From Streptomyces sp. CB01881 (GTDB lineage Bacteria > Actinomycetota > Actinomycetes > Streptomycetales > Streptomycetaceae), in contig NZ_CP026498.1 of the NCBI RefSeq assembly GCF_002953255.1, positions 2,204,129 through 2,268,128 on the forward strand: DNA of 64,000 nt. The letters run 5' to 3'. The notes under the pieces were generated by a model. It was given only the letters and a program-made list of their open reading frames with translations, was not told where the DNA came from and did not search any database. Below are positions 36,042 to 43,612 of the stretch, in pieces (position 1 is the stretch's first letter; the number at the start of each line of letters is the position of its first letter). The translations under genes and the position numbers were made by a program.

Positions 36042-36917
36042 ATGGCCTCGGAGGTCAATCTCGCCCAGCTCAGGGCGCTGATCGCGGTCGCCGACGCGGG
36101 CGGGTTCGGCGCGGCCGCGTCGGAGCTCGGCATCAGCCAGTCCGCCGTCTCGCACGCGGTCGCCGCGTTGGAGCGCACCCTCGGCGCGCCCGTCCTGCAC
36201 CGCACCGCCCCGGCCCGCCCGACCCCGCTGGGCGAGCAGATCCTCCCGCACGCCCGCACGGCGGTCGCCTCCGCGGCGGCCGTGCGCACCATCGCCACCC
36301 GGCACTCGGGCGGCCTCACCGGCACCGTCCGGCTGGCCGCGCCGACCACCGTCTGCCAGGGCCTGCTGCCCGGGCTCCTGCGGGACTGGCGGGCGGCGCA
36401 CCCCCGCCTCACCGTCAGTGTCTTCGAGGGCGAGGACGACGAGCTGGCCGTCTGGTTGGAGGCGGGCACGGTGGACGCCGCCGTACTGGTGGACGCCGAC
36501 CCGGTGCCGCCCGGGTCGGTGGCGCTCGGCGCGGACTCGATGCACGCGCTGCTGCGCCGTGACCACCCGCTCGCCGGGGAGCCGGCCGTCGACGTGGCCG
36601 ACCTGGAGGACGACGACTTCCTGCTCTCCGAGGGCGGCTGTGAGCGCCACATCCGCGAGGCCTACCGCCGGGCCGGCGTCCGGTTCGCGCCCCGGCACCG
36701 GATCCGCGACCTCAACACCCTGATCGGCATGGTGCACGCCGGTGTCGGGGTCTCGGTGATGCCGGCGCTGGCGCAGCCGATGTTGCCGGCCGACTGCGTC
36801 CTCGTCCCGATCCGCCCCGCCGTCCACCGGTCCCTGACGCTCACCGGACCGGGCGGCCGCCCCTGGTCCCCCGCGGTGAACGGGCTGCTGGCGGCCGTCC
36901 GCTCGGCACGGAGCTGA
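36042..36917 (+). CDS. LysR-family transcriptional regulator
   Basis: A 291-residue LysR regulator. The winged helix (LAQLRALIAVADAGGFGAAA then SELGISQSAVSHAVAALER) is at residues 6-45, and the effector domain starts near residue 90 (GTVRLAAPTTVCQGLLPGLL). The 205-bp divergent gap to the EamA gene contains an exact direct repeat. It is most likely an activator or repressor of the exporter, responding to its substrate. Confidence 0.93.
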   Translation: MASEVNLAQLRALIAVADAGGFGAAASELGISQSAVSHAVAALERTLGAPVLHRTAPARPTPLGEQILPHARTAVASAAAVRTIATRHSGGLTGTVRLAAPTTVCQGLLPGLLRDWRAAHPRLTVSVFEGEDDELAVWLEAGTVDAAVLVDADPVPPGSVALGADSMHALLRRDHPLAGEPAVDVADLEDDDFLLSEGGCERHIREAYRRAGVRFAPRHRIRDLNTLIGMVHAGVGVSVMPALAQPMLPADCVLVPIRPAVHRSLTLTGPGGRPWSPAVNGLLAAVRSARS

Positions 36918-36984
36918 GCCACCCGCCCGCCGGGCGGCCGAGCGCACCGCCCTTCCCCGCGAAGTCGCCTTGACCGTTTCGGGG

Positions 36985-37016
36985 TTGACGCCCTCTCAGG
37001 ACAGGTCTATACCAGT
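36985..37016 (+). promoter_or_regulatory. Chitinase promoter with DasR-responsive element (dre)-like palindrome
   Basis: TTGACG at 36985-36990 and TATACC at 37008-37013 are 17 bp apart. The -10 box lies inside ACAGGTCTATACCAGT (37001-37016), which matches the published dre consensus ACTGGTCTAGACCACT at 13 of 16 positions and is near-palindromic. DasR, the GntR-type regulator of GlcNAc/chitin genes, binds such sites in Streptomyces. Repression relieved by glucosamine phosphates is therefore expected. Confidence 0.78.
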
Positions 37017-37125
37017 GGAGGTCTTCGGCGACGCGGCGTCGCCGTCGGCCTCCCCGGGGCCCGACGCGCCTCCCCCACTGTTGGCGCGGGCGGGCCTCCC
37101 CTGCCGTTTCCCTGAGAGGTCTCCC

Positions 37126-38427
37126 ATGGAACGTGCTCTTCCCCCACAGCAGTTGGCACAACAGACCGGACGGCAACCCGGGGCGCAGCACCGGCGCAGG
37201 CACCGGCGGGCCGTGGTCGCCGCGGCCGGCGTGCTCGGGCTGGTGGCCGGCGGGCTCGCGGCGCTCGCCGGGAGCGGGTCGGCGGTGGCCGCGGTCGACG
37301 CGGCGTCGGCCGCCACCGGGCTCGGCAGCAACTGGTACGCCTCGGCGCCCTACCTGATGCCCGAGGACAACAGCCCGCCGGACGCGGCGGCAGTGATGGA
37401 CGCGACCGGGCAGAAGGCGTTCCAGCTGGCCTTCATCCTGGACAAGGGCGGGTGCTCGCCGGCCTGGGGCGGCACCTCCTCGATCGACACGGACACCGCC
37501 ATGCCGGCGGTGATCCAGACCATCCGGGCCAAGGGCGGCGACGTCTCGGTCTCGGTCGGCGGCTACGGCGGCACCAAGCTGGGCCAGACCTGCGGAACCC
37601 CGGAGGCGACCGCGGCCGGCTACCAGAAGGTGGTCACCAAGTACGGGCTGAAGGCGATCGACTTCGACCTGGAGGAGCCGGAGTACGAGAACACGGCCGC
37701 GATCCGCAACGAGATCGGGGCGGCCCGGATCCTCCAGCGGGACAACCCCGGGCTGTACGTCTCGATCACCACGGCCGGGACCAACGCCGGCACCGGGTGG
37801 TTCGGGCAGCAGATGCTCAACGAGGCCAAGTCGCAGGGCTTCACGCCGGACAACTACTCGATCATGCCGTTCGACGGCGGGTTCAACGGCGCGGCGGCAC
37901 AGACCAACGCCCTGGTGAGGTTCAACCAGATCCTGCAGACCACCTTCGGCTGGACCGAGGCCAACGCCTATGCGCACGAGGGCGTTTCGCTGATGAACGG
38001 CCGGACCGACGCCGCGGAGTACTTCCGGCAGGCGGACTTCCAGGCCGTGCTGGACTTCGCGCTCGCGCACAAGCTGGCCCGGTACACCTACTGGTCGGTC
38101 AACCGGGACCGGCAGTGCCCGGGGACGGTCGACCCGGGGCTCTCCGGGTCGTGCTCCAGCGTGGCGCAGAACGACTGGGACTTCACCAAGTTCACCGTGC
38201 GGTTCGCCGGGGCCACCCCGCCCACCACTCCCCCGACCACGCCGCCGCCCACCAGCTCCTCGCCCGGGGCCTGCACCGATCCGGCGTGGAGCGCCGCCAC
38301 CACGTACACCGGCGGCGCCAAGGTGTCGTACGGCGGCCACAAGTACCACGCCAAGTGGTGGACGCTGAACGAGAACCCGTCCGCCGGCGGGCAGTGGGGC
38401 GTCTGGTCCGACGACGGCCCCTGCTGA
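37126..38427 (+). CDS. Secreted GH18 chitinase with C-terminal CBM5/12 chitin-binding domain
   Basis: A 433-residue secreted enzyme. ATG 37126 follows GAGAGG; the open frame back to 36970 runs through the promoter and is not coding. The signal peptide has an Arg-rich n-region (RRRHRRAVVAAAGVLGLVAG) and ends near AVAA. The catalytic GH18 barrel carries IDFDLE at residues 178-183 with Glu183 as the acid. The first Asp of the DGxDxDxE signature is replaced by Lys. A Pro/Thr/Ser linker precedes a CBM5/12 module (ACTDPAWSAATTYTGGAKV, then YGGHKYHAKWWTLNENP). It degrades chitin outside the cell and is preceded by a dre-like site. Confidence 0.92.
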   Translation: MERALPPQQLAQQTGRQPGAQHRRRHRRAVVAAAGVLGLVAGGLAALAGSGSAVAAVDAASAATGLGSNWYASAPYLMPEDNSPPDAAAVMDATGQKAFQLAFILDKGGCSPAWGGTSSIDTDTAMPAVIQTIRAKGGDVSVSVGGYGGTKLGQTCGTPEATAAGYQKVVTKYGLKAIDFDLEEPEYENTAAIRNEIGAARILQRDNPGLYVSITTAGTNAGTGWFGQQMLNEAKSQGFTPDNYSIMPFDGGFNGAAAQTNALVRFNQILQTTFGWTEANAYAHEGVSLMNGRTDAAEYFRQADFQAVLDFALAHKLARYTYWSVNRDRQCPGTVDPGLSGSCSSVAQNDWDFTKFTVRFAGATPPTTPPTTPPPTSSSPGACTDPAWSAATTYTGGAKVSYGGHKYHAKWWTLNENPSAGGQWGVWSDDGPC

Positions 38428-38618
38428 GCCCGGGTGGGCCCGCCCGCCACGGCCGACGGGCCGGCGGGCGGGCCCACCGCTGCACTCCACCACCGCGCGG
38501 GCCACCACCACCACGCGGGCCACAACCACCGGGCGGACCACCCCAGCCGGACCGGGCCACGGCCGCACAACGCCCGAAGGAGGTGTTGCCGTAGCTGGCC
38601 CCGCTCGTTATTCCTGTT

Positions 38619-38846
38619 ATGAGCTCAGACTTCCGGGCAAGCGGCAGCGCCCTCGACGAAACGATTCTGCACGATGCGGTCCTGCGCGAATCCCCGATCT
38701 TCGCCCGGCTCGCCCTGCTCTGGCTCGACGCCGGACGGATGGTGCCCGGCCGGCCCGACCAGGAGTGGCGCCACCTGACCGAACCCCCGCAGCTCTTCCG
38801 CCTCGGCCGCACCGCCGTCGCCCTGCACCCGGGGGAGGACGCATGA
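38619..38846 (+). CDS. Small hypothetical protein upstream of the SsgA-like gene
   Basis: A 75-residue soluble protein from ATG 38619 (MSSDFRASGSALDETILHDA...). It has amphipathic helices (SPIFARLALLWLDAGRMVPG) and ends RTAVALHPGEDA. Its TGA overlaps the ATG of the SsgA-like gene (ATGA), so the two are coupled. I do not recognise a family. The preceding gap (38428-38618) is rich in CCACCACCACGCGGGC repeats. Confidence 0.7.
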   Translation: MSSDFRASGSALDETILHDAVLRESPIFARLALLWLDAGRMVPGRPDQEWRHLTEPPQLFRLGRTAVALHPGEDA

Positions 38847-39316
38847 CCTGCCCGGAGACCCCGCGCATCCCCTCCCAGCGCAGGCCCGCCGGGTCCTGCG
38901 CCGTGCCGCTGGAACTCCGGGCCGTCGTCTGCCCCGGCATCACCGTCTCGGTCGCCGCCTGCCTGCGCTACGACCCCGCGGAGCCGTACGCGGTGTACCT
39001 GGACAACCACACCGACCTGGACGAGCCGATCACCTGGATGTTCGCCCGCGACCTGCTGGCGGCGGGCATGGACGCCTGGGCCGGCACGGGCGACGTCTCC
39101 GTCCACCCGGGCACGGGCGCCACCTCGCAGACCCTCTTCATCGCACTGGGTGGCGAGAACGGCACGGTCGTCCTCCGGGCGGAGGCCGCCCCGGTCAAGG
39201 CCTTCCTCACCGCCACCGAGCGGATCGTGCCCTTCGGCGCGGAGCCCCGGCACCTCGACCTGGACGGACTCCTCCACCGGCTCCTGGAGGAGCGACCCCC
39301 GGAGCCGGACCGGTGA
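38843..39316 (+). CDS. SsgA-family sporulation/cell-division regulator (SALP)
   Basis: A 157-residue SsgA-like protein. The central block has YDPAEPYAVYLDNHTDLDEP followed by ITWMFARDLLAAGM, then a GTGDVSVHP segment, the hallmark of SALPs that steer sporulation septation and cell-wall remodelling in Streptomyces. The C-terminal part (LHRLLEERPPEPDR) is charged. ATG 38843 overlaps the stop of the 75-residue gene. It ends 390 bp before the lanthipeptide precursor. Which SALP (A-G) it represents cannot be told here. Confidence 0.88.
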   Translation: MTCPETPRIPSQRRPAGSCAVPLELRAVVCPGITVSVAACLRYDPAEPYAVYLDNHTDLDEPITWMFARDLLAAGMDAWAGTGDVSVHPGTGATSQTLFIALGGENGTVVLRAEAAPVKAFLTATERIVPFGAEPRHLDLDGLLHRLLEERPPEPDR

Positions 39317-39582
39317 CCGCCCGCACCCGGCCGCCGGCCGCCGCCCCGGAGGCCGCGGGGGCCTGCCGGGTCCGGCCCGCCGACCGGCCGGGGCTGCTCC
39401 CGCTCCCGCCCGGGGCGGCTCCCCGGGCGCGCCCGCTCGCGGCGGCGGCCACGTCCGCGCCGGCCTCCGTCATCGTCCGCCATCGGCCCGGCCCTGACAG
39501 CAGCGGGCGGTCGACGACGGAAACGGGCACACCATTCCTCCACGGATGTGCTCACTCCGTGAAGTTGACGCGTCCTGACCCC

Positions 39583-39611
39583 TTGTCAGACCAATCATTC
39601 CTACCTACCTT
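39583..39611 (+). promoter_or_regulatory. Candidate promoter of the lanthipeptide operon
   Basis: TTGTCA (39583-39588) and TACCTT (39606-39611) are exactly 17 bp apart in a relatively AT-rich stretch about 95 bp upstream of the precursor start. A second TTGACG lies at 39565-39570. The rest of the 390-bp gap 39317-39706 shows no convincing gene. Confidence 0.5.
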
Positions 39612-39706
39612 CGTGGATCAGGACTCCGGCCCCATCGGGCCCGGAGGTCCGCGGCGGCCGCAACCCGCGCCGCCGCAGGGCGCACGACAAGACCTGGAGG
39701 CGTCAC

Positions 39707-39868
39707 ATGCCCACAGCCGTGATCAACGAGATCCGCGACGCGGGACCGCTGGTGGTCGACGACGAGTTCATCCTGTTCGAGGACGACGACCGCAGCGACC
39801 ACGACGCCACCGCGTGTCTCGCCGACCCGTGGGTGACCGCCACCACCCGCTTCGCCTGCGACCTCTGA
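39707..39868 (+). CDS. Lanthipeptide precursor peptide (53 aa)
   Basis: ATG 39707 follows GGAGG at 39696-39700 and encodes 53 residues. The leader is acidic and helical (MPTAVINEIRDAGPLVVDDE, then FILFEDDDRSDHDA). The C-terminal TACLADPWVTATTRFACDL is the probable core. It contains four Thr and two Cys, enough for two thioether rings, for example Cys residues 37 and 51 joining dehydrobutyrines made from nearby Thr. Its stop lies one base before the GTG of the kinase/cyclase synthetase, the strongest evidence that it is the substrate. The ring pattern and the leader cleavage point are not determined. Confidence 0.82.
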   Translation: MPTAVINEIRDAGPLVVDDEFILFEDDDRSDHDATACLADPWVTATTRFACDL

Positions 39869-39869
39869 C

Positions 39870-42464
39870 GTGACCGAGTCCATCGCCGGCCGAAGCGGAT
39901 GGTCCGATGACACCTGGTCGTACCTGAACGATCCGCGGATGCCGGCGATGGACCACGGTTGGAAGCTGCACGTCTCGGCCCGGCCCGGCGACCTGGAGGC
40001 CGTGACCGGCCTCGTCCTGCCGGTGCTGTCGCGTCACGTCTGCCACGCGAAGTGGGCCCGGAGCCCGGAGACCCTGCGCGAGATCAACTCCGGCGTGTCG
40101 AGCGCAGGTGCCGTCGGGAAGGCGATCACGGTCTACCCGGCACCCGGCGTCCTCGTCGGGCTCGCCGACGAACTCGTCGCCGTACTGCGCGGCCGGGAGG
40201 GTCCGCAGATCGTCAGCGACCGGCGGGTCGATCCGGCCGCCCCCGTCTACTACCGCTACGGGCCCTTCACGGGCGACTACCGGACCGGCCGGAGCGGGCG
40301 GCTGGAGTCGGTCATGGTGGGCCCGGACGGCCGGGCGTTCGACGGCCTGGCCGACGGTTCGTACCGCTGCCCGCCGTGGGCCGAGGATCCGTTCGAGAAC
40401 CGGCCCGGGCACGACGCCGGGCCGCGCTCCTCCGCCGGGTTCGGCGGTGGACGCTACCGGGTCACCGGCGGCATCGTGCGCAAGCCGCAGGGCAACGTCT
40501 ACCGCGCGGTCGACCTGGCCACCGGGCAGCCGGTGGTCGTCAAGCAGGCACGGGCCTTCGTGGCCGAGGACGAGTCCGGTGCGGACACCCGCGACCGGCT
40601 GCGCAACGAGCGCACGGTCCTGGCCGCGCTCGACGCCGTCCCCGGCGTGCCCCGCGCGCTCGACTACTTCCGGCACCGCTCGGACGAGTACCTGGTGATG
40701 ACCAGCTGCGGCGGCCGGGACCTGCGGCGGGAGGTCCAGGAGAACGGCCCGTACCGGCCCGATCCGGCCCGGCCGTCGCGCACGGTGCCCGACCTGGCCG
40801 CCCAGCTCCTCCGCGTCCTGGACGGCATCCACCTCCGGGGCGTGGTCGTCCGCGATCTCAAGCCCGGCAACGTCGTGCTCGACGCCACGGGCCGGTGCCG
40901 GGTGATCGACTTCGGGATCAGTGCGCTGGACGGCGTCGGCCCGGACGGCTCGACCCCCGGCTACAGCGGCCCGGTCCGCCGCGGGACCGGCGGCACGGCC
41001 GAGCCCGCCGACGACTACTACGCCCTGGGCGCGACGCTCTGCTTCGCCGCCACCGGGATGGAGCCGGTGATCGTCGACGCCGACGACGCCGTCAACCGGG
41101 ACCGCACCCTCGACTGCCTGGCCTGGGCGCTGCCCGGCGACGACCACCGGTGGATCCGGGCGGGGATCGCCGGGCTGATGAGCTTCGATCCGGCCGTGCG
41201 GACCGCCGGCGCCGACCGGCTCCGGGCCGGCGCGCCCGTCGCGGCGTCCGGGGTGCCCGCGGCGGCGGCGTCCGGGGTGTCCCGACCGTCCCGGGGCCCC
41301 GGACGGCTCCGCTTCGACGACGGCCTGGCCGAGGAGGTCGTCGAGCACACGGCCGCGTTCTGCGTCGACGAGGCCCGCAGGATCGCGGACCCCGTACTCG
41401 CCGCCCGCGCGAACATCCCGACGCCGGTGGACGTCTACGGCGGCAGCTCGGGGCTCGGCCTGGAGCTGCTGCACCACCTCCACCGGCCCGGGGTGCGGGA
41501 AACCGTGGACGCCCTGGCGCAGTGGACGACCGGCCAGTCCAGGAACCTGTCGCCGGGCTTCTACTCGGGCCGTACCGGCGTCGGGCTCTTCCTCGCCGAG
41601 GCGGGGGCGGGACCCGGAGGCCACGCGGACCATCCGGACCACCCGGACGGCCCGGACCTTCCCGCCCGCGGACCGGACGGCGGACCACCGGAGGCGGACC
41701 TGATCGAGGGCGTCGCCGGAATCGGCATCGGCCGCCTGCTCCTCGCCCGGCACGCCTTCGCCGACGGTGACAGCCGGCTCGCCGACCGGCACCTCGCCGT
41801 CGCCGCCGCGTGCGACCGGATGCTCGCATCCGGCAGGGCCCGGCTGACGCCGGCGGGCGCCGACGGGATCGGCAGCGCCGCCCTGCGCGAGGGATTCGCG
41901 CACGGCGAGGCGGGTGTCGCGTACTTCCTGGTCGAGTACGCGGGCGCGACCGGCGATCCGGCCGCCCTCCACCGGGCCCGGCGGGCCTGCGCGGACCTCG
42001 CCGCCGTCACGCCGGGCATCATCGCCGCGGCGGCCGGCCCGGGGGCGACGCGACGCTACGGCTCGTGGTGCCGGGGCCTGGCCGGGATCGGGACGGTGCT
42101 CGTCCGGGCCGCCGACCGCCTCGGCGAACCCGGGCACCTCGTCCTCGCCCAGCGGGCCGCGCGCACCTGCGCCGCGCTGGCGCCGCGCATGCCCCTGGTC
42201 AACCAGTGCTGCGGCCTGGCCGGCGTGGGCGACCTGATGGTGGACGTCGCCCGGGCGTCGGGATCCGAGGAGTTCTGGAACGCCGCCGAGACCGTCGCCG
42301 CGCTCATCCTGAGCCGCAGCGGCGGCACCCCGTCCCGTCCGGTGTTCCCGGACGCCGGACTGGCCCGGTCGAGCGCCACCTGGGCCGGCGGCTCCGCCGG
42401 CGTACTCGCCTTCTTCCGGCGACTGCACGACCGCGGCGGACAGCGGCTCGGCCTCGTCGACTGA
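39870..42464 (+). CDS. Lanthipeptide synthetase, lyase-kinase-cyclase (class IV LanL-like, CCG zinc motif)
   Basis: An 864-residue three-domain enzyme. Residues 1-190 are the phospho-Ser/Thr lyase domain (IVSDRRVDPAAPVYYRYGPF). Residues about 195-455 are a kinase: GGRYRVTGGIVRKPQGNVYR, Lys in PVVVKQARAF, VVVRDLKPGNVVLD with the HRD His replaced by Val, and VIDFGIS. Residues about 490-864 are a LanC-like cyclase with FAHGEAGVAYF and zinc-ligand Cys734 (SWCRG), Cys780 and Cys781 (NQCCG). Class III enzymes lack zinc ligands, so this is nearer class IV, but the canonical CHG is CCG as in ProcM-like LanM enzymes. It phosphorylates, eliminates and cyclises the adjacent precursor. No transporter or protease gene adjoins. 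Confidence 0.9.
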   Translation: MTESIAGRSGWSDDTWSYLNDPRMPAMDHGWKLHVSARPGDLEAVTGLVLPVLSRHVCHAKWARSPETLREINSGVSSAGAVGKAITVYPAPGVLVGLADELVAVLRGREGPQIVSDRRVDPAAPVYYRYGPFTGDYRTGRSGRLESVMVGPDGRAFDGLADGSYRCPPWAEDPFENRPGHDAGPRSSAGFGGGRYRVTGGIVRKPQGNVYRAVDLATGQPVVVKQARAFVAEDESGADTRDRLRNERTVLAALDAVPGVPRALDYFRHRSDEYLVMTSCGGRDLRREVQENGPYRPDPARPSRTVPDLAAQLLRVLDGIHLRGVVVRDLKPGNVVLDATGRCRVIDFGISALDGVGPDGSTPGYSGPVRRGTGGTAEPADDYYALGATLCFAATGMEPVIVDADDAVNRDRTLDCLAWALPGDDHRWIRAGIAGLMSFDPAVRTAGADRLRAGAPVAASGVPAAAASGVSRPSRGPGRLRFDDGLAEEVVEHTAAFCVDEARRIADPVLAARANIPTPVDVYGGSSGLGLELLHHLHRPGVRETVDALAQWTTGQSRNLSPGFYSGRTGVGLFLAEAGAGPGGHADHPDHPDGPDLPARGPDGGPPEADLIEGVAGIGIGRLLLARHAFADGDSRLADRHLAVAAACDRMLASGRARLTPAGADGIGSAALREGFAHGEAGVAYFLVEYAGATGDPAALHRARRACADLAAVTPGIIAAAAGPGATRRYGSWCRGLAGIGTVLVRAADRLGEPGHLVLAQRAARTCAALAPRMPLVNQCCGLAGVGDLMVDVARASGSEEFWNAAETVAALILSRSGGTPSRPVFPDAGLARSSATWAGGSAGVLAFFRRLHDRGGQRLGLVD

Positions 42465-42618
42465 CCGCCTCCGGGCGCCGCAATGCCGCCGCCGGCGCCC
42501 CCGGGGCACGCGGACGAGGCGGCGCGGGTTCCCCGGTCATCCGATATTGCGGGGCGGCAACCTGCCCATGTGCCGCAGACTCGGACCGAGCACTTTTCCA
42601 GACCGGAGGATGGCATTC

Positions 42619-43452
42619 ATGGTTGACCGGCCCTTGACGCTGATGGCGGTGCACGCCCACCCCGATGACGAAGCCACCGGAACAGGGGGTGTCCTCGCGC
42701 GGTACGCCGCGGAGGGCGTTCGCACGGTCCTCGTCACCTGTACCGACGGCGCCTGCGGTGACGGACCCGGGGGCGTCAAGCCGGGCGAGCCCGGGCACGA
42801 TCCGGCGGCCGTCGCCGCCATGCGTCGTCAGGAACTCAAGGCGAGCTGCGAGGTGCTGAACGTCGGCCACCTGGAGCTGTTGGAGTACGCCGACTCCGGG
42901 ATGATGGGCTGGCCGGCCAACGACGCCCCCGGGTCCTTCTGGCGGACCCCCGTGGAGGAGGGCGCCGCCCGTCTCGCCGAACTCATGCGGCACTACCGGC
43001 CCGACGTGGTCGTGACCTACGACGAGAACGGGTTCTACGGCCACCCCGACCACATCCAGGCGAACCGCATCACGATGGCGGCGCTGGCGATGACCGGGAT
43101 GTCGCCGAAGGTGTACTGGACGACGGCGCCGCGCTCGATGATGCAACGGTTCGGGGAGGTCATGCGCGAGTTCGGCGCGGACTGGGAGGAGCCGGATCCG
43201 GCGGAGGCCGCCGCGATGCCCGAGATCGGACTCCCCGACGAGGAGATCACGACCTGGGTGGACACCACCGAGTTCGGCGGCCAGAAGTTCGATGCGCTGG
43301 CCGCGCACGCCAGCCAGGGGGAGAACATCTTCTTCCTGAAGATGGGCAAGGAGAGGTTCACCGAGCTCATGGGCGTGGAGACCTTCGTGCGCGTCGCGGA
43401 CCCCACCGGCGTGGCCGTACCCGAGAACGACCTCTTCGCCGGGCTGCGCTGA
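42619..43452 (+). CDS. PIG-L family deacetylase (Mca/MshB-like)
   Basis: A 277-residue zinc-dependent deacetylase. The metal-binding AHPDDEATGTGGVLARYA motif is near residues 13-30, with the second-site His in GFYGHPDHIQANR. Length and motifs fit mycothiol S-conjugate amidase or the MshB GlcNAc-Ins deacetylase, but closely related proteins act on other GlcNAc-type substrates. I chose ATG 42619 because GGAGG lies 9 bp upstream; ATG 42610 would leave no spacing. It follows the synthetase by 154 bp in the same direction, so a role in the peptide pathway is possible but unproven. Confidence 0.85.
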   Translation: MVDRPLTLMAVHAHPDDEATGTGGVLARYAAEGVRTVLVTCTDGACGDGPGGVKPGEPGHDPAAVAAMRRQELKASCEVLNVGHLELLEYADSGMMGWPANDAPGSFWRTPVEEGAARLAELMRHYRPDVVVTYDENGFYGHPDHIQANRITMAALAMTGMSPKVYWTTAPRSMMQRFGEVMREFGADWEEPDPAEAAAMPEIGLPDEEITTWVDTTEFGGQKFDALAAHASQGENIFFLKMGKERFTELMGVETFVRVADPTGVAVPENDLFAGLR

Positions 43453-43530
43453 TCCCGGCACGGCCCGGGCCGCCGTTCGCGGGCGGCCCGGGCCGCGGAC
43501 GGCGGCTGTGCAGACGGTCCAGGTGGTCGG

Positions 43531-43612
43531 GGTCAGCGGACGTCAGCGGACCTAGCAGGAGGTCAACGGCCCTCAGCGGACCTCAGCGGGGGATCAACGG
43601 CCCTGGAGGGAC
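43531..43612. repeat. Short tandem-like repeats at the 3' end of the second chitinase gene
   Basis: TCAGCGGAC recurs at four places between 43531 and 43585, and TCAACGGCCCT occurs at both 43562-43572 and 43592-43602. The last copy includes the chitinase stop region, so the gene tail appears partly copied into the downstream spacer, as seen for the TetR gene near 8.0 kb. Confidence 0.6.

Noticed and set aside
39313..39873. 186-codon plus-strand frame starting at a GTGA overlap with the SsgA-like stop
   Set aside because: Ala/Pro/Arg-rich without a family pattern and runs out of frame through the lanthipeptide precursor; the overlap alone is not enough.
39768..42509. 913-codon minus-strand frame opposite the lanthipeptide synthetase
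   Set aside because: Antisense shadow produced by high-GC codon use; no motif, while the plus strand has a full lyase-kinase-cyclase.
42619..43452. Calling the deacetylase a lanthipeptide tailoring enzyme
   Set aside because: Only proximity supports it; the motifs equally fit mycothiol metabolism, so it was left as Mca/MshB-like.
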